Source: Blepharisma japonicum
Taxonomy: Eukaryota; Ciliophora; Heterotrichea; Heterotrichida; Blepharismidae
Assembly (NCBI GenBank): GCA_949751835.1
Contig: CATKHK010000010.1
Location: 248,001 to 312,000, forward strand
Direction of reading: 5' to 3'
Length of the DNA: 64,000 nt
Shown: piece after piece, positions 11,593 through 20,819 of the stretch
Numbering within the stretch: position 1 is the stretch's first letter
Layout of the letters: each line of letters begins with the position of its first letter
Made by a program: the position numbers and the translations under genes
The notes under the pieces: model-generated
What the model saw: the letters and a program-made list of their open reading frames with translations, nothing else
Database searches by the model: none
What the model was told of the DNA's origin: nothing

Positions 11593-11694
11593 AATTTAAT
11601 TTTTATAATTCTGTTTAGGTTATTTAACCTTAAATGGCAATAAATTCACATAAGCCTATTATAATAATCCCAAAAATCTAATAATAAATATTTA

Positions 11695-12447
11695 ATGGCT
11701 ACCTATCGTTTAGTTCTTGTTCGTCATGGAGAGTCCACCTGGAATAAAGAAAATCGCTTTACAGGCTGGACTGATGTTCCATTGACCCAACATGGAGTTG
11801 ACGAAGCCAGAGAAGGTGGAGAAATGCTCAGACGCCAAGGCCTTACCTTTGATGTCGTTCATACTTCAGTCCTCAAGAGAGCAATTCAAACAATGAACCT
11901 CGTTCTTTCAGAAATTGACCAAGAATATCTACCAGTAAATAAGCACTGGAGGCTAAACGAAAGGCACTATGGAAGTCTCCAAGGGCTCAACAAATCAGAG
12001 ACTGCTGCTTTGCACGGGGAAGAACAAGTCTTAATATGGAGAAGATCTTATGATATCCCACCACCAAGTCTTGAAGAAGCTGACGAAAGACATCCAGCTC
12101 ATGATAAAAGATACGGAAAATTACCTAAAGACTGCATGCCAAGGACTGAGTGCTTAAAGGATTGCATCCAAAGGGTTCTACCTTATTGGTATGATGCAAT
12201 TGCACCAGATATTTTGAATGGGAAAAATGTCTTAATTGTAGCTCATGGAAATTCTTTGAGAGGACTTGTGAAACACTTAGATAACATGAGTGAAGAAGAT
12301 ATCTTGAAGCTGAATATACCAACTGGAATTCCATTGGTTTATGAACTCAATGAAAGACTTCAGCCTATAAGACACTACTATTTGGCTGATGAAGAGGAAG
12401 TCAGAAGAAGAATTGAGGCTGTGGCCAACCAAGGTAAAGCTAAATAA
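11695..12447 (+). CDS. 2,3-bisphosphoglycerate-dependent phosphoglycerate mutase
   Basis: A complete 250-aa dPGM. The phosphohistidine signature [10 protein letters not shown] lies at residues 8-17, followed by [12 protein letters not shown]. The RRSYDIPPP segment near 116, RLNERHYG near 86 and the second catalytic histidine in VAHGNSLRG near 182 are all present. The enzyme interconverts 3- and 2-phosphoglycerate in cytosolic glycolysis through a phosphohistidine intermediate. Length agrees with bacterial GpmA and animal PGAM. Tryptophans are TGG. The upstream gap to the divergent neighbour is about 100 bp. Confidence 0.97.
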   Translation: MATYRLVLVRHGESTWNKENRFTGWTDVPLTQHGVDEAREGGEMLRRQGLTFDVVHTSVLKRAIQTMNLVLSEIDQEYLPVNKHWRLNERHYGSLQGLNKSETAALHGEEQVLIWRRSYDIPPPSLEEADERHPAHDKRYGKLPKDCMPRTECLKDCIQRVLPYWYDAIAPDILNGKNVLIVAHGNSLRGLVKHLDNMSEEDILKLNIPTGIPLVYELNERLQPIRHYYLADEEEVRRRIEAVANQGKAK

Positions 12448-12708
12448 ATCTTAGGCATTAATTGATAAAAATTGTAGTTCTTGGACTCTAACATTAAAGA
12501 GTCATAAGTTGGCATTTAATAAATACCTTTTTATATTGTAGATCAGCCTTTATTTTAATCAAAAATGAATTTTCTATTTTAATGGGGTTTAAAAGTACAT
12601 TAAAAATTATAATATAGTTGATGGGGTTTTATTTTAGCAAAAATAATTATAATCTAGTTATCTTTCAAGATATGAAGGAAAAAGCAAATAGACTATATAA
12701 TTTTAATC
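12448..12708. other. Convergent 3' spacer
   Basis: About 260 bp of AT-rich DNA between the stop codons of phosphoglycerate mutase and the TPR gene. An internal pair of similar segments (GATGGGGTTT near 12620 and AATGGGGTTT near 12582) is the only pattern noticed. Confidence 0.4.
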
Positions 12709-14703
12709 TTATCTTTTTATATCTTCAATTTTCTTCTGGATTTTTCTAACTAACTCATTATTCTCTCCATACAAATTGATGAAAAATTGTTTGCCCTTCG
12801 TGAAATTTTCGACAGCGCTTTCTGTATCTCCTTTCATTTCATAGACTTCTCCAAGTAAAATATATCCTCCTCCATAATAAGGGTGCTGATTTCCATAAAC
12901 CTGCAAATAAATTTGGCTTGCTTTTTCATGGAATTCTATAGCTTTGTCCCAATCTTTCAAAGCTCTATAGTCAAAAGCAAGATTATTATAAGATAGGCCG
13001 ACCATGAAATCTTTTTCCCCACCAGATCCTTTTCTGATTTCAAGCGCTGCGTTGTGCGCTCTTAAAGCATCTTCAACCTGGCCAGATTTTCTATAGACAT
13101 CTCCTAATAAATCAATATAAGTAGATGTCGATGCATGCTCTCTTCCTAGTGTTTTTTCATTCATTTCGATAGCTTTTTTGAAAGCTTCAATAGCCTCTGG
13201 TATTTTGTTCCACTTTTCATATGAAATCCCTATATGCGCATAAGTGTTAGCGATGGCTGGATGAAGATCTCCTAGACTTTTGACTTTTAATTCAATTGTT
13301 TTTTCATGGGATTCTATTGATTCAGGATATTTTTCTTGGTCCCTATATAAGAGCCCTAATGTTGTATAGATGGAATCTAATATTGACTGGTCTGGACTTT
13401 TTGATTCTTCTGCTATAAATTTCGCTTGCATTAAGTAAAACTCAGCCTCTTTAAGATCCCCTTTAGAATGATAAATTGACCCAAGCCCAGCATAAGAATA
13501 GGCCATCTCCTGTTTGCTGGCTTTAGCATTTCTTTTTATTTCTAGTGATTTATGTCCATATTCAATAGCACTATCAAACTCTTTATTAGTGTATGCAAAT
13601 GCTGATAAGTTTTCATAACAAAGAGATATTTCTTTTGTGTTTTCTTGAGGAATTTTTTGCAATATTTCTAAAGATTTATTAAAGAACGGCTTGCAAAATC
13701 TCCTATCGCCAAGTAGTCTGAAATTGTTTCCGATATCATTATAATAGTAAGCTAAAGTTGAACTATTCTCCCCACGTGAACCTTTTACGATTGTTGCTCC
13801 TCTTTCAAAGGCTTCGGTAGAATCCTTTATATTTTTCATGTCTTTATAGAGAAATCCCAATTTCTTATATAGCTCAATCAAAGTGGTGTCAAGGAGTCTT
13901 AAGGTTTCTCTAATGTTGATTGCATTTTGTAAATGCCTTTTGGCATCTTCAAACTGTCCAGCATTCCAGTGAACATAAGCGATATGGGTTTCAACATCAG
14001 CAACATCAGCTGAGTTAGGCCCTGTAATTCTTTCATATATTTTTTTGCTTATTTGATAGCAATCAATAGACTCAGCAACTTTTGACTTTAATGAAGTAAC
14101 ATAGCCATAATTAAGAAAATAGATAGCTACATCTTGATCATTCCCATCAACTTGCTGCTGCATGTAGGGTAAAGCTAATTTTAGATATTCTTGAGCTTTT
14201 TCAAGATTTCCATCATATTTATAAAGGTTTGCGATGTTGTTAAGAGTCAAAGCGACTTCTTTGCTAGTTTCCCCAAATTTCGCTTTTTCTATATTCAGAG
14301 CTTTTTCATAGTATAAAATAGCTGCTTTCATATTTCCTATTTCCTTAAATATATGGCCTAAACTACTGAATCCAATACTAAGCTCTTGATAGTCGCCTCC
14401 GAGCTCTTTCTCAGCTATTCTTAATGATTTCTCAAGATAAATAGCAGCTTTTGGTAATTCTCCTTTATCTCTAAGCGCTATTCCAAGCTGGTTATAAGGG
14501 ACTATGAGTTTTATGCTATTTTCGCCGTGCTCTTTTTCAGCTTTTTGAACTTGGTATTGAAGTGCTTCAATCGTATTTTGTTGAGTAGTAAAATATCTGA
14601 TAGAATTAAAGTTGGTGAATCTGGCTGGCAAAGGTTTAGAATATCTAATGGTAGGCTTAAAAGATAAGGATCTTGCCAGCCTACATAGAGATCTAAAAAC
14701 CAT
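12709..14703 (-). CDS. TPR-repeat protein with probable mitochondrial targeting leader
   Basis: A 664-aa protein. The first 40 residues (MVFRSLCRLARSLSFKP and onward) are rich in Arg, Ser and aromatics with no acidic residues, as in mitochondrial presequences. From about residue 45 to the end it is a continuous run of tetratricopeptide repeats of the 42-residue kinesin-light-chain/NB-ARC type; I see at least a dozen units with motifs such as AIEFHEKASQIYLQVYG and YNNLAFDYRALKDWDKA. TPR arrays act as protein scaffolds. The exact partner is unknown; mitochondrial location is inferred from the leader. Confidence 0.85.
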   Translation of the reverse strand: MVFRSLCRLARSLSFKPTIRYSKPLPARFTNFNSIRYFTTQQNTIEALQYQVQKAEKEHGENSIKLIVPYNQLGIALRDKGELPKAAIYLEKSLRIAEKELGGDYQELSIGFSSLGHIFKEIGNMKAAILYYEKALNIEKAKFGETSKEVALTLNNIANLYKYDGNLEKAQEYLKLALPYMQQQVDGNDQDVAIYFLNYGYVTSLKSKVAESIDCYQISKKIYERITGPNSADVADVETHIAYVHWNAGQFEDAKRHLQNAINIRETLRLLDTTLIELYKKLGFLYKDMKNIKDSTEAFERGATIVKGSRGENSSTLAYYYNDIGNNFRLLGDRRFCKPFFNKSLEILQKIPQENTKEISLCYENLSAFAYTNKEFDSAIEYGHKSLEIKRNAKASKQEMAYSYAGLGSIYHSKGDLKEAEFYLMQAKFIAEESKSPDQSILDSIYTTLGLLYRDQEKYPESIESHEKTIELKVKSLGDLHPAIANTYAHIGISYEKWNKIPEAIEAFKKAIEMNEKTLGREHASTSTYIDLLGDVYRKSGQVEDALRAHNAALEIRKGSGGEKDFMVGLSYNNLAFDYRALKDWDKAIEFHEKASQIYLQVYGNQHPYYGGGYILLGEVYEMKGDTESAVENFTKGKQFFINLYGENNELVRKIQKKIEDIKR

Positions 14704-15840
14704 TTTATTATTATAATTAGCGATATTAAAATACTTTAAGACTCAAGCGATGCTTATAAAATTGAATAATCATTCTTACTACTAAAATTTTATAGCTTCT
14801 AGCAATGCTGCCAATAAATTTTATTTGATATTTTGGCAAATAACTAAAGATCATTGAAATTCCTATAATTTCAACTGGATTAAAAAAGCTTTTAAAATAT
14901 GAGAGAGAATTAATTTTGTTATAGGCATTATTTCAGCTTAATAATTTTTTTCAAAAAAGCCTTTTAATTCTTTTCTGATAGATATTTCATGAAATAAAGG
15001 ATGCTGGGATTCTCATTCGAGCTTGAGCCGAGAAGAAGTTTAAGACTATGAAGGTTAAGACTTGTCCGCTAGAAAGAGCAAAGGTATTGCTGATGGATGA
15101 TGATATCATTATAGAAAGTATTAAAAATTTGCAAGTGAAGAAGCTTTTAATATAAAATGAGCCCTATCCTAAATCTCTCAAATTCTTTGTGATGATATCA
15201 TCAAAAATAGCAAGGTCATAATTTATCGAGGGAATGCATGCTTCTTGGCATCTAGGATCTTGTGGCTTTATATTCTATTTGATTGGATAATCAGCGTAGA
15301 GGTAATAGTTTTGGCCTTCTTCACATCCCAGCTCTGCCAAAAATCATCCCAACATCTTTTACTCGTGAAATTTGTTATTGCGAGCCCAAAGGACTCAGGA
15401 AAAAGTTCAGTTTTGTTTGCAAAACTCATATCTGATCTTCGCAGGGTTCGAACTCATGGAGCATAGACCATGATCTCTTTGACACTAGAGCATGGGATAA
15501 TTTTCCGCATGACACAAAATAAGTGTTTTTAAAATATAAAGAAGCTTAAATTATTAAAATTTTTGCACAGCATTAATCTTTTAGAAAAAGAAAATAGAGG
15601 CTTTATCAAGCTTAAAATGCTATTAGCTGAGATAATTTAATAGCAAAGTGGATAGATGAGAAAACTCTACAATTTTTTAATTGATAAAAGAAAAATATCC
15701 CAGCATTGCTAAAAAAACTACTCACAAAATAAAGCGAATATTCAAATTTGTTATTAAAAAATATAAACCAACTTCCACAGAATTTATTCTTTTATATTAA
15801 ATCAAAATAATTTTATTCAATTATTTATTCTAACAGATTA
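14704..15840. other. Long spacer with a less AT-rich island
   Basis: About 1.1 kb without a convincing gene. The flanks are AT-rich. The part 15000-15510 is clearly richer in G and C and looks like former coding or repeat sequence; see the separate entry at 15268-15510. Confidence 0.5.
15268..15510 (-). other. Possible gene fragment in a GC-richer island
   Basis: An 80-codon open frame (ATG at 15510, TAA at 15268) that needs one TGA as Trp. The composition looks protein-like, with motifs such as ELFPESFGLAITNF and CWDDFWQSWDVKK, but I recognise no family. The neighbouring 15000-15260 also reads as decayed coding-like DNA. It may be a fragment of a larger lost gene or of a dispersed repeat. 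Low confidence that it is expressed. Confidence 0.25.
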
Positions 15841-16596
15841 ATGGATTCTGAATTCCCACTCGTTTTCGACAAATCGAATCGATACAATCATTCTTTACTA
15901 ATGAAACTGTCCGAAGCAGTAAAATCTATTTAGGAAATAAAAAACAGTGAACTAACTGCCGCATGTTTAGCCAGAGATTCTGAGATTTTGAGGCTAGAAA
16001 ATAAAATTCATGAATTATCTTCTACTCTTAGAAATTCAGAACATGAAAAGACTTCTCAATTAATTTCAATATCGACTCAAACTGAAGAACTGTCCAACGC
16101 TCAGAAAAATGAAAACATAGAAAATTTCGAGAACGAAAAGAAATCTCTTTTATTAAAGATAAAAAGCTTAGAAAAATCGCTTACAAATTCTGAATACAAA
16201 TGTACAGAGCTAGAAGAGCATTTAAAATCAAAAGAAAAAGAAATATTGAAAATAAAAGTGCAAATAAAAGAGCAGGATTCAACTAATGAGTCCATGTCTT
16301 TTGTCAAAGGGAACTATACAGATAGATCAATGAGAAATAATAATGATTTCAGAGATGGGGCCTCACCAAGGTCATTTTCACATGAAATCAAGGGGAAATC
16401 AAAAAGCTCCAAAAATTTATCAGTGCCAAAGTTATCCCTTATAACAATTATCAATGCAAATAATTCAAATATTAATGTGCTTAAAGAATCACCAGTTAGT
16501 GAAAGAAAGCAAGCATACTATTCATCAATTTATAAATCTATGAGAAATTCACCAGTGAAGTGCTTACAAAAAAATTTCCTGAGCAATTTCTCATAA
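15841..16596 (+). CDS. Coiled-coil protein (one 15-nt intron)
   Basis: The ATG at 15841 and the long downstream frame are joined by removing a 15-nt intron at 15919-15933, giving 246 aa. Without splicing a TAG inside the intron would stop translation after 30 codons. Residues about 20-140 are strongly heptad-like and rich in Glu, Lys, Ser and Leu (for example KSLEKSLTNSEYKCTELEEH). The rest is Ser/Asn-rich and probably unstructured. No family recognised; structural or cytoskeletal scaffold is a guess only. Confidence 0.8.
15919..15933 (+). other. 15-nt spliceosomal intron
   Basis: GTAAAATCTATTTAG, between codons for Ala and Glu of the coiled-coil gene. Matches the other five introns in positions 1-3, 7, 9, 10 and 13-15. 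Confidence 0.85.
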
Positions 16597-16845
16597 TCAA
16601 TATTAACTGTTTATGAATTTATAATAACTCAATATATAAATAATCTATTGATCTTAATTTATTAGCAAAATTAAATACAAAGTTTCTTTAACTTTAAAAT
16701 TGATTATTTTTAACTACGAGCTTATCTCTGCGTATTCATACGCGCAAGATAATTAATTATCCTAATTCAAGAGTCAAAACCCAAAACTAAGTCAATTTAT
16801 CGTATATTTAATCTATAGTAATTCCATATAATAAATATCAAGAGA

Positions 16846-18513
16846 ATGATGCTGGTAAGCTCTAATTAGCAACCTCAAATTTTGCTCTTACGTGAAGGCA
16901 CAGACACTTCTCAAGGCCGCGGCCAAATTTTATCAAACATAGGTGCTTGCACAGCCATTGTGGAGTGTGTCAAGTCAACTTTAGGTCCTCGAGGTATGGA
17001 CAAGCTGATTCATGTAGGAGATAAAGCGACAATCACAAATGATGGAGCAACAATCATTAACCTTCTTGATATTGTGCATCCAGCTGCCAAGTCTCTCGCA
17101 GATATCGCGACCGCACAAGATAATGAAATTGGTGACGGCACAACCTCTGTAGTTGTCCTGGCTGGCGAATTTCTTAAAGAAGCAAGAGAACTTCTTGAAG
17201 ATGGGATGCATCCACGAGTTATCATCAGAGGTTTCAGAGAAGCTTCCCAAAAAGCTATTGGAAAAATCAGAGATATCGAACACAAAGTCAATTCCACAGA
17301 TACCAAAGAATTCAGAGAGCTGCTTATAAATTGCGCCAAAACTGCCTTAAATTCAAAACTCGTCAGCTCTTATAAAGAATTCTTCGCTGAAATGGTCGTC
17401 GATGCTATATTAAAGCTCGATGCAGATTTAGATAAAAGTATGATTGGAATTAAGCACGTAAAAGGTGGAAGTGTAACTAATTCCTTTTTAGTTGATGGAG
17501 TCGCCTTTAAGAAGACTTTTTCATATGCAGGGTTTGAGCAGCAGCCTAAAAAGTTCGAAAACCCAAAAATCATTATGCTGAATTTGGAGTTAGAATTGAA
17601 GAGCGAAAAAGAAAATGCAGAAATAAGGATCGAAAACCCTGAACAATACCAAAGCATTGTAGATGCAGAATGGGAGATTATATATCAAAAATTAGATAAA
17701 ATCGTTCAATCTGGCGCTCAAGTTGTGCTATCTAAGCTGCCAATTGGAGATTTAGCTACACAATATTTTGCTGATAGACAGCTATTCTGCGCAGGAAGAG
17801 TCCCTATAGAAGATTTACAAAGAATTGCAAAAGCCTCTGGTGGGCAGATTTTGACAACAGTTACCAATATCCCAGCCGAAGCTTTGGGCTCTTGTGCCAA
17901 TTTTGAAGAAGTCCAGTTAGGAAGTGAAAGATATAACATTTTCAGAGGATGCCCAAGCTCACACTCTGCAACTATTGTTCTAAGAGGAGGATCTGAACAA
18001 TATATTGAAGAAGCTGAAAGATCATTAAACGACTCTATTATGATTGTCAAAAGAGCTATCAAAAACTCAAACGTCGTTGCTGGAGGTGGAGCTATTGAAA
18101 TGGAGTTAAGCAGATTTTTAAGAGATTACAGCAGATCTATTAGTGGCAAACAACAACTTGTCATTAATTTATACGCAAAAGCTTTAGAAGTGATACCAAG
18201 GACCCTTGCAGAAAATGCAGGATTTGATGCTATAGAAGTTTTGAATAAGCTCAGACAAAAACATTCTGTAGGTGGCTTAGAAGGCAGGTGGTTTGGAGTT
18301 GACATCAATAATGGAGGAATCTGCAATACTTTTGATAATTTTATTTGGGAGCCTTCACTCGTAAAAATTAATGCAATTTCTGCAGCAACTGAAGCAGCGT
18401 GCTTAGTTTTGAGTGTTGATGAAACTGTCAAGGCACCTAAAAACGAACAAGAAGTGACTGCAGCCGAAAAAGCATTAGCAGCAAGAGGCAGAGGCAGAGG
18501 AAGAAGATTCTAA
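16846..18513 (+). CDS. CCT7: Chaperonin CCT/TRiC eta subunit (one 15-nt intron)
   Basis: The true start is 16846: ATG ATG CTG, a 15-nt intron at 16855-16869, then CAACCTCAA and onward, giving [19 protein letters not shown], which matches the eta N-terminus (MMPTPVILLKEGTDSSQG in human). Total 550 aa, the usual length. Group II chaperonin motifs are clear: LGPRGMDKL, the phosphate-binding [11 protein letters not shown] around residue 90 and [14 protein letters not shown] near 403. The C-terminus ends in an Arg/Gly repeat instead of the usual GRGR variants. CCT folds actin, tubulin and WD40 proteins in the cytosol. Another CCT subunit gene, CCT6, lies 2.3 kb downstream in the same direction. 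Confidence 0.97.
16855..16869 (+). other. 15-nt spliceosomal intron in CCT7
   Basis: GTAAGCTCTAATTAG directly after the third codon. Splicing restores the conserved eta-subunit N-terminus. Confidence 0.93.
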
Positions 18514-18542
18514 AAATAAAATAGAATTTAGTATTAAAAAAT

Positions 18543-19283
18543 ATGGCTTTGAAAGGAATTGTAACACTCATAACTAGAAAGATAGGATCCGATATGAAGG
18601 GAATATATGAGGGATTTCAGAAAATAAAGGAAATTACTGATAAGCCATTGGACATTGAAAGAGTTTCCAAAGTAATCGACACGAGTTTAGATCCGAAAAT
18701 AGTGAGGTTTCATTCAATTGTAGGGCTAATTTTAAGTGCGAGAACAAATAATATAAACACTATTAAAGCGATAAAGAAACTCTTAAATAAAGGATTAACT
18801 GTTGAAAAAATAGTGGAGACCCCTATTGAGGAAATTGCTAATGATATTTATGGAGTGAGCTTTCATAATAATAAAGCCAAATATATAAAAAATGCTGCGA
18901 AAATGATACTTGAAAAATATGATGGAGACATTCCTAATGACTTTAAAAAAGTTATTGCTTTGCCTGGAATTGGCCAAAAGTCAGCCAATTTCTTTTTGCA
19001 AATAAGATATGGCAACATAAATGCAATGGCTATTGATGCTCATGGGCATAGGATAGCAAATCGGCTTGGATGAGTAAAAACTAAAAGTGTCCCTGAAACA
19101 GTCAGAAGTCTTCAAGAAATTTTTCCAAAGGACCAATGAGATGAAGTCGGCTATGCCCTCGTTGACTTTGGAATGGGAGTTTGCTCTTCTCAAAAACCAA
19201 AATGTTCGAAATGTAATTTGCATAATTTTTGCTCATTTTATAAATCAAACTCTCAAGCCAATGAAAATATAACCCAACAGTAA
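18543..19283 (+). CDS. Endonuclease III homologue, divergent copy
   Basis: A 246-aa protein read with TGA=Trp at 19074 and again about 22 codons later. It has the helix-hairpin-helix LPGIGQKSANFF with catalytic Lys146, the catalytic Asp165 in IDAHGHR, and the iron-sulfur ligands C214-x6-C221-x2-C224-x5-C230. These are the hallmarks of the Nth/NTH1 base-excision DNA glycosylase/AP lyase that removes oxidised pyrimidines. Compared with its neighbour it has LSARTNN where the family has LSAQT and IDAHG where it has VDTHV, so it is diverged, but both catalytic residues remain. It starts only 29 bp after the CCT7 stop. Confidence 0.93.
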
Positions 19284-19466
19284 TTTGGCGATTCAAAATT
19301 ATTATAAAATCAATAATTTATATTCAAAAATAAAAGCATCTTTTATATAAGTCATCCAAATTCAAAAGCAGCGAATAAATACTTACTAATAAACAAAAAT
19401 TTAGAATAAAATTCAAATCGCTACATTCATTTAAAATTCAATTACTTTTTTATTGTAACTGTTAAA

Positions 19467-20186
19467 ATGGTGAAAAAGATCAAAGGACCAGTGGGTTCCT
19501 CAAGAGTTAAAGAGCAATGAAGAGAAGTCTATGATGGAATACACAAAATGCGAGAGAATATTCAAGCGCCAGTAGACGTAGATGGCGCAGTTGCAACTTT
19601 TGATGAATCCATTGATCCAAAGCTAGCACGTTTCCAAAGTTTAGTTGGAATCCTTTTAAGTGCTCAAACAAAAGATGCTACAACTGCTCGCACTGTTGAA
19701 ACACTTAAAGCTAATGGTCTAACTCCAGAGAGAATGGCTGATATACCTCTTAAAGATTTGTGTGAAGAAATCCGCGGAATTCGTTTTCAAAACAATAAAG
19801 CAAAACATATTAAAGAACTTGCTCAAATTTTACTAGAAAAATATGATGGTGATGTCCCTAATGATTTTAAAGTAGTCGTATCATTGCCTGGGGTAGGTCC
19901 GAAGATGGCTCATATGTTTCTGCAAGTTTCCTATGGCACTGTGGAAGGCATCGCAGTAGATACTCATGTCCATAGAGTAGCGAATAGACTTGGTTGGGTA
20001 AAGTCTAAAAAGCCTGAGGAAACTATGGAACAATTGCAGGATCTTTTGCCAAGAGAATTGTGAGATAAGGTTAATATGATGTTGGTAGGCTTTGGACAAG
20101 TAATTTGTACTAAAAAGAACCCAAAATGTGAAGAATGCGAAGTAAAGAATCTTTGTGAATTTTATAGCGCAAAGCACAAGAAATAA
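19467..20186 (+). CDS. NTH1: Endonuclease III (NTH1), canonical copy
   Basis: A 239-aa protein from ATG at 19467, needing TGA=Trp at residue 17 and in the LPRELWDKV segment. LLSAQTKD, the helix-hairpin-helix LPGVGPKMAHMF with catalytic Lys146, Asp165 in VDTHVHRVANRLGW and the cluster C214-x6-C221-x2-C224-x5-C230 are all conserved. It removes oxidised pyrimidines and cuts the abasic site in base-excision repair. It is co-linear residue for residue with the upstream copy, so the pair is a tandem duplication with 183 bp between them. No mitochondrial leader is seen. Its stop is 3 bp from the stop of the convergent DUF1349 gene. Confidence 0.95.
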
Positions 20187-20189
20187 TTA

Positions 20190-20765
20190 CTATAATTGCT
20201 TTATTTTAAAGTTTTTAAATGAGATGTCAAATCCAGTCTCTGATTTTGGAGCAGCACACATAATTCCGACTTTGAGATTTTCAGAGTTTGTTAAAAACCC
20301 TACGCGGTACATTGAATAGATAACCCCATCCAAAGAATAAAAGATTTCAAAGGATTTATCCTTCATAATAAGTTTGAAGTGAACAACCTGAGTTGGATCA
20401 AAATTTCCCAAAGAAATTACTGACCAATCAGAATAATCTCTTGTTACTACAGCACTAACGTTTGCAATTCCATTTACATACTCAATTCCAGCTTTAACCC
20501 AGTTTTCTTCGTTTTCTCTGATCATCAATCCTCCATGGTCGTATAAGCTTGCATATCTTCCTTCAATTTCAAGGTAGACTTCAAAGTCTCCTGACACATT
20601 TTGGTATAGGAAATGTCCATTATCACTTATAAAGCCATTATGCGACTTCCTCCAAAAATCCGTGTGAGGGTCTGTATGAACCGTTAAGAGCCTAATAGAA
20701 TTGATATAATTTTCCTCTTGGGAATATTCAACTGTCCAATTTGAAGGAGGATTTAGTCATTCCAT
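20190..20765 (-). CDS. DUF1349 concanavalin A-like protein
   Basis: A 191-aa protein from the ATG at 20765, read with TGA=Trp at the third codon. The DUF1349 hallmarks are plain: TDFWRKSHNGFISDNGHF near residue 42, then GDFEVYLEIEGRY, YDHGGLMIRENEENWVKAGI, and SAVVTRDYSDWSVISL. This family (regulation-of-enolase protein 1/YesU type) has a jelly-roll fold similar to laminarinase-like lectins; its biochemical role is not settled. The gene is complete and intron-free. It starts only 54 bp from the divergent CCT6 gene. Confidence 0.92.
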
Positions 20766-20819
20766 TTGAGATTGACTATTAAGTTAATTTCCCTTTGATC
20801 TGAATCATGGCTTATAATA
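20766..20819. promoter_or_regulatory. 54-bp bidirectional intergenic region
   Basis: The whole space between the DUF1349 start (minus) and the CCT6 start (plus). Any core promoter and 5' UTR of the two genes must fit here or overlap coding DNA. An out-of-frame ATG at 20807 precedes the CCT6 start. No motif recognised. Confidence 0.5.

Noticed and set aside
15440-15515. A tRNA-like element on the minus strand with TTCGAAC, a CTCT/AGAG stem and a CATGG/CCATG stem.
   Set aside because: The T stem does not pair, the anticodon loop would be 8 nt, and the acceptor ends are not complementary. Not a functional tRNA.
16882-16890. Start of CCT7 at the non-ATG codon near 16882.
   Set aside because: The upstream ATG plus a 15-nt intron restores the conserved eta N-terminus, which is better supported.
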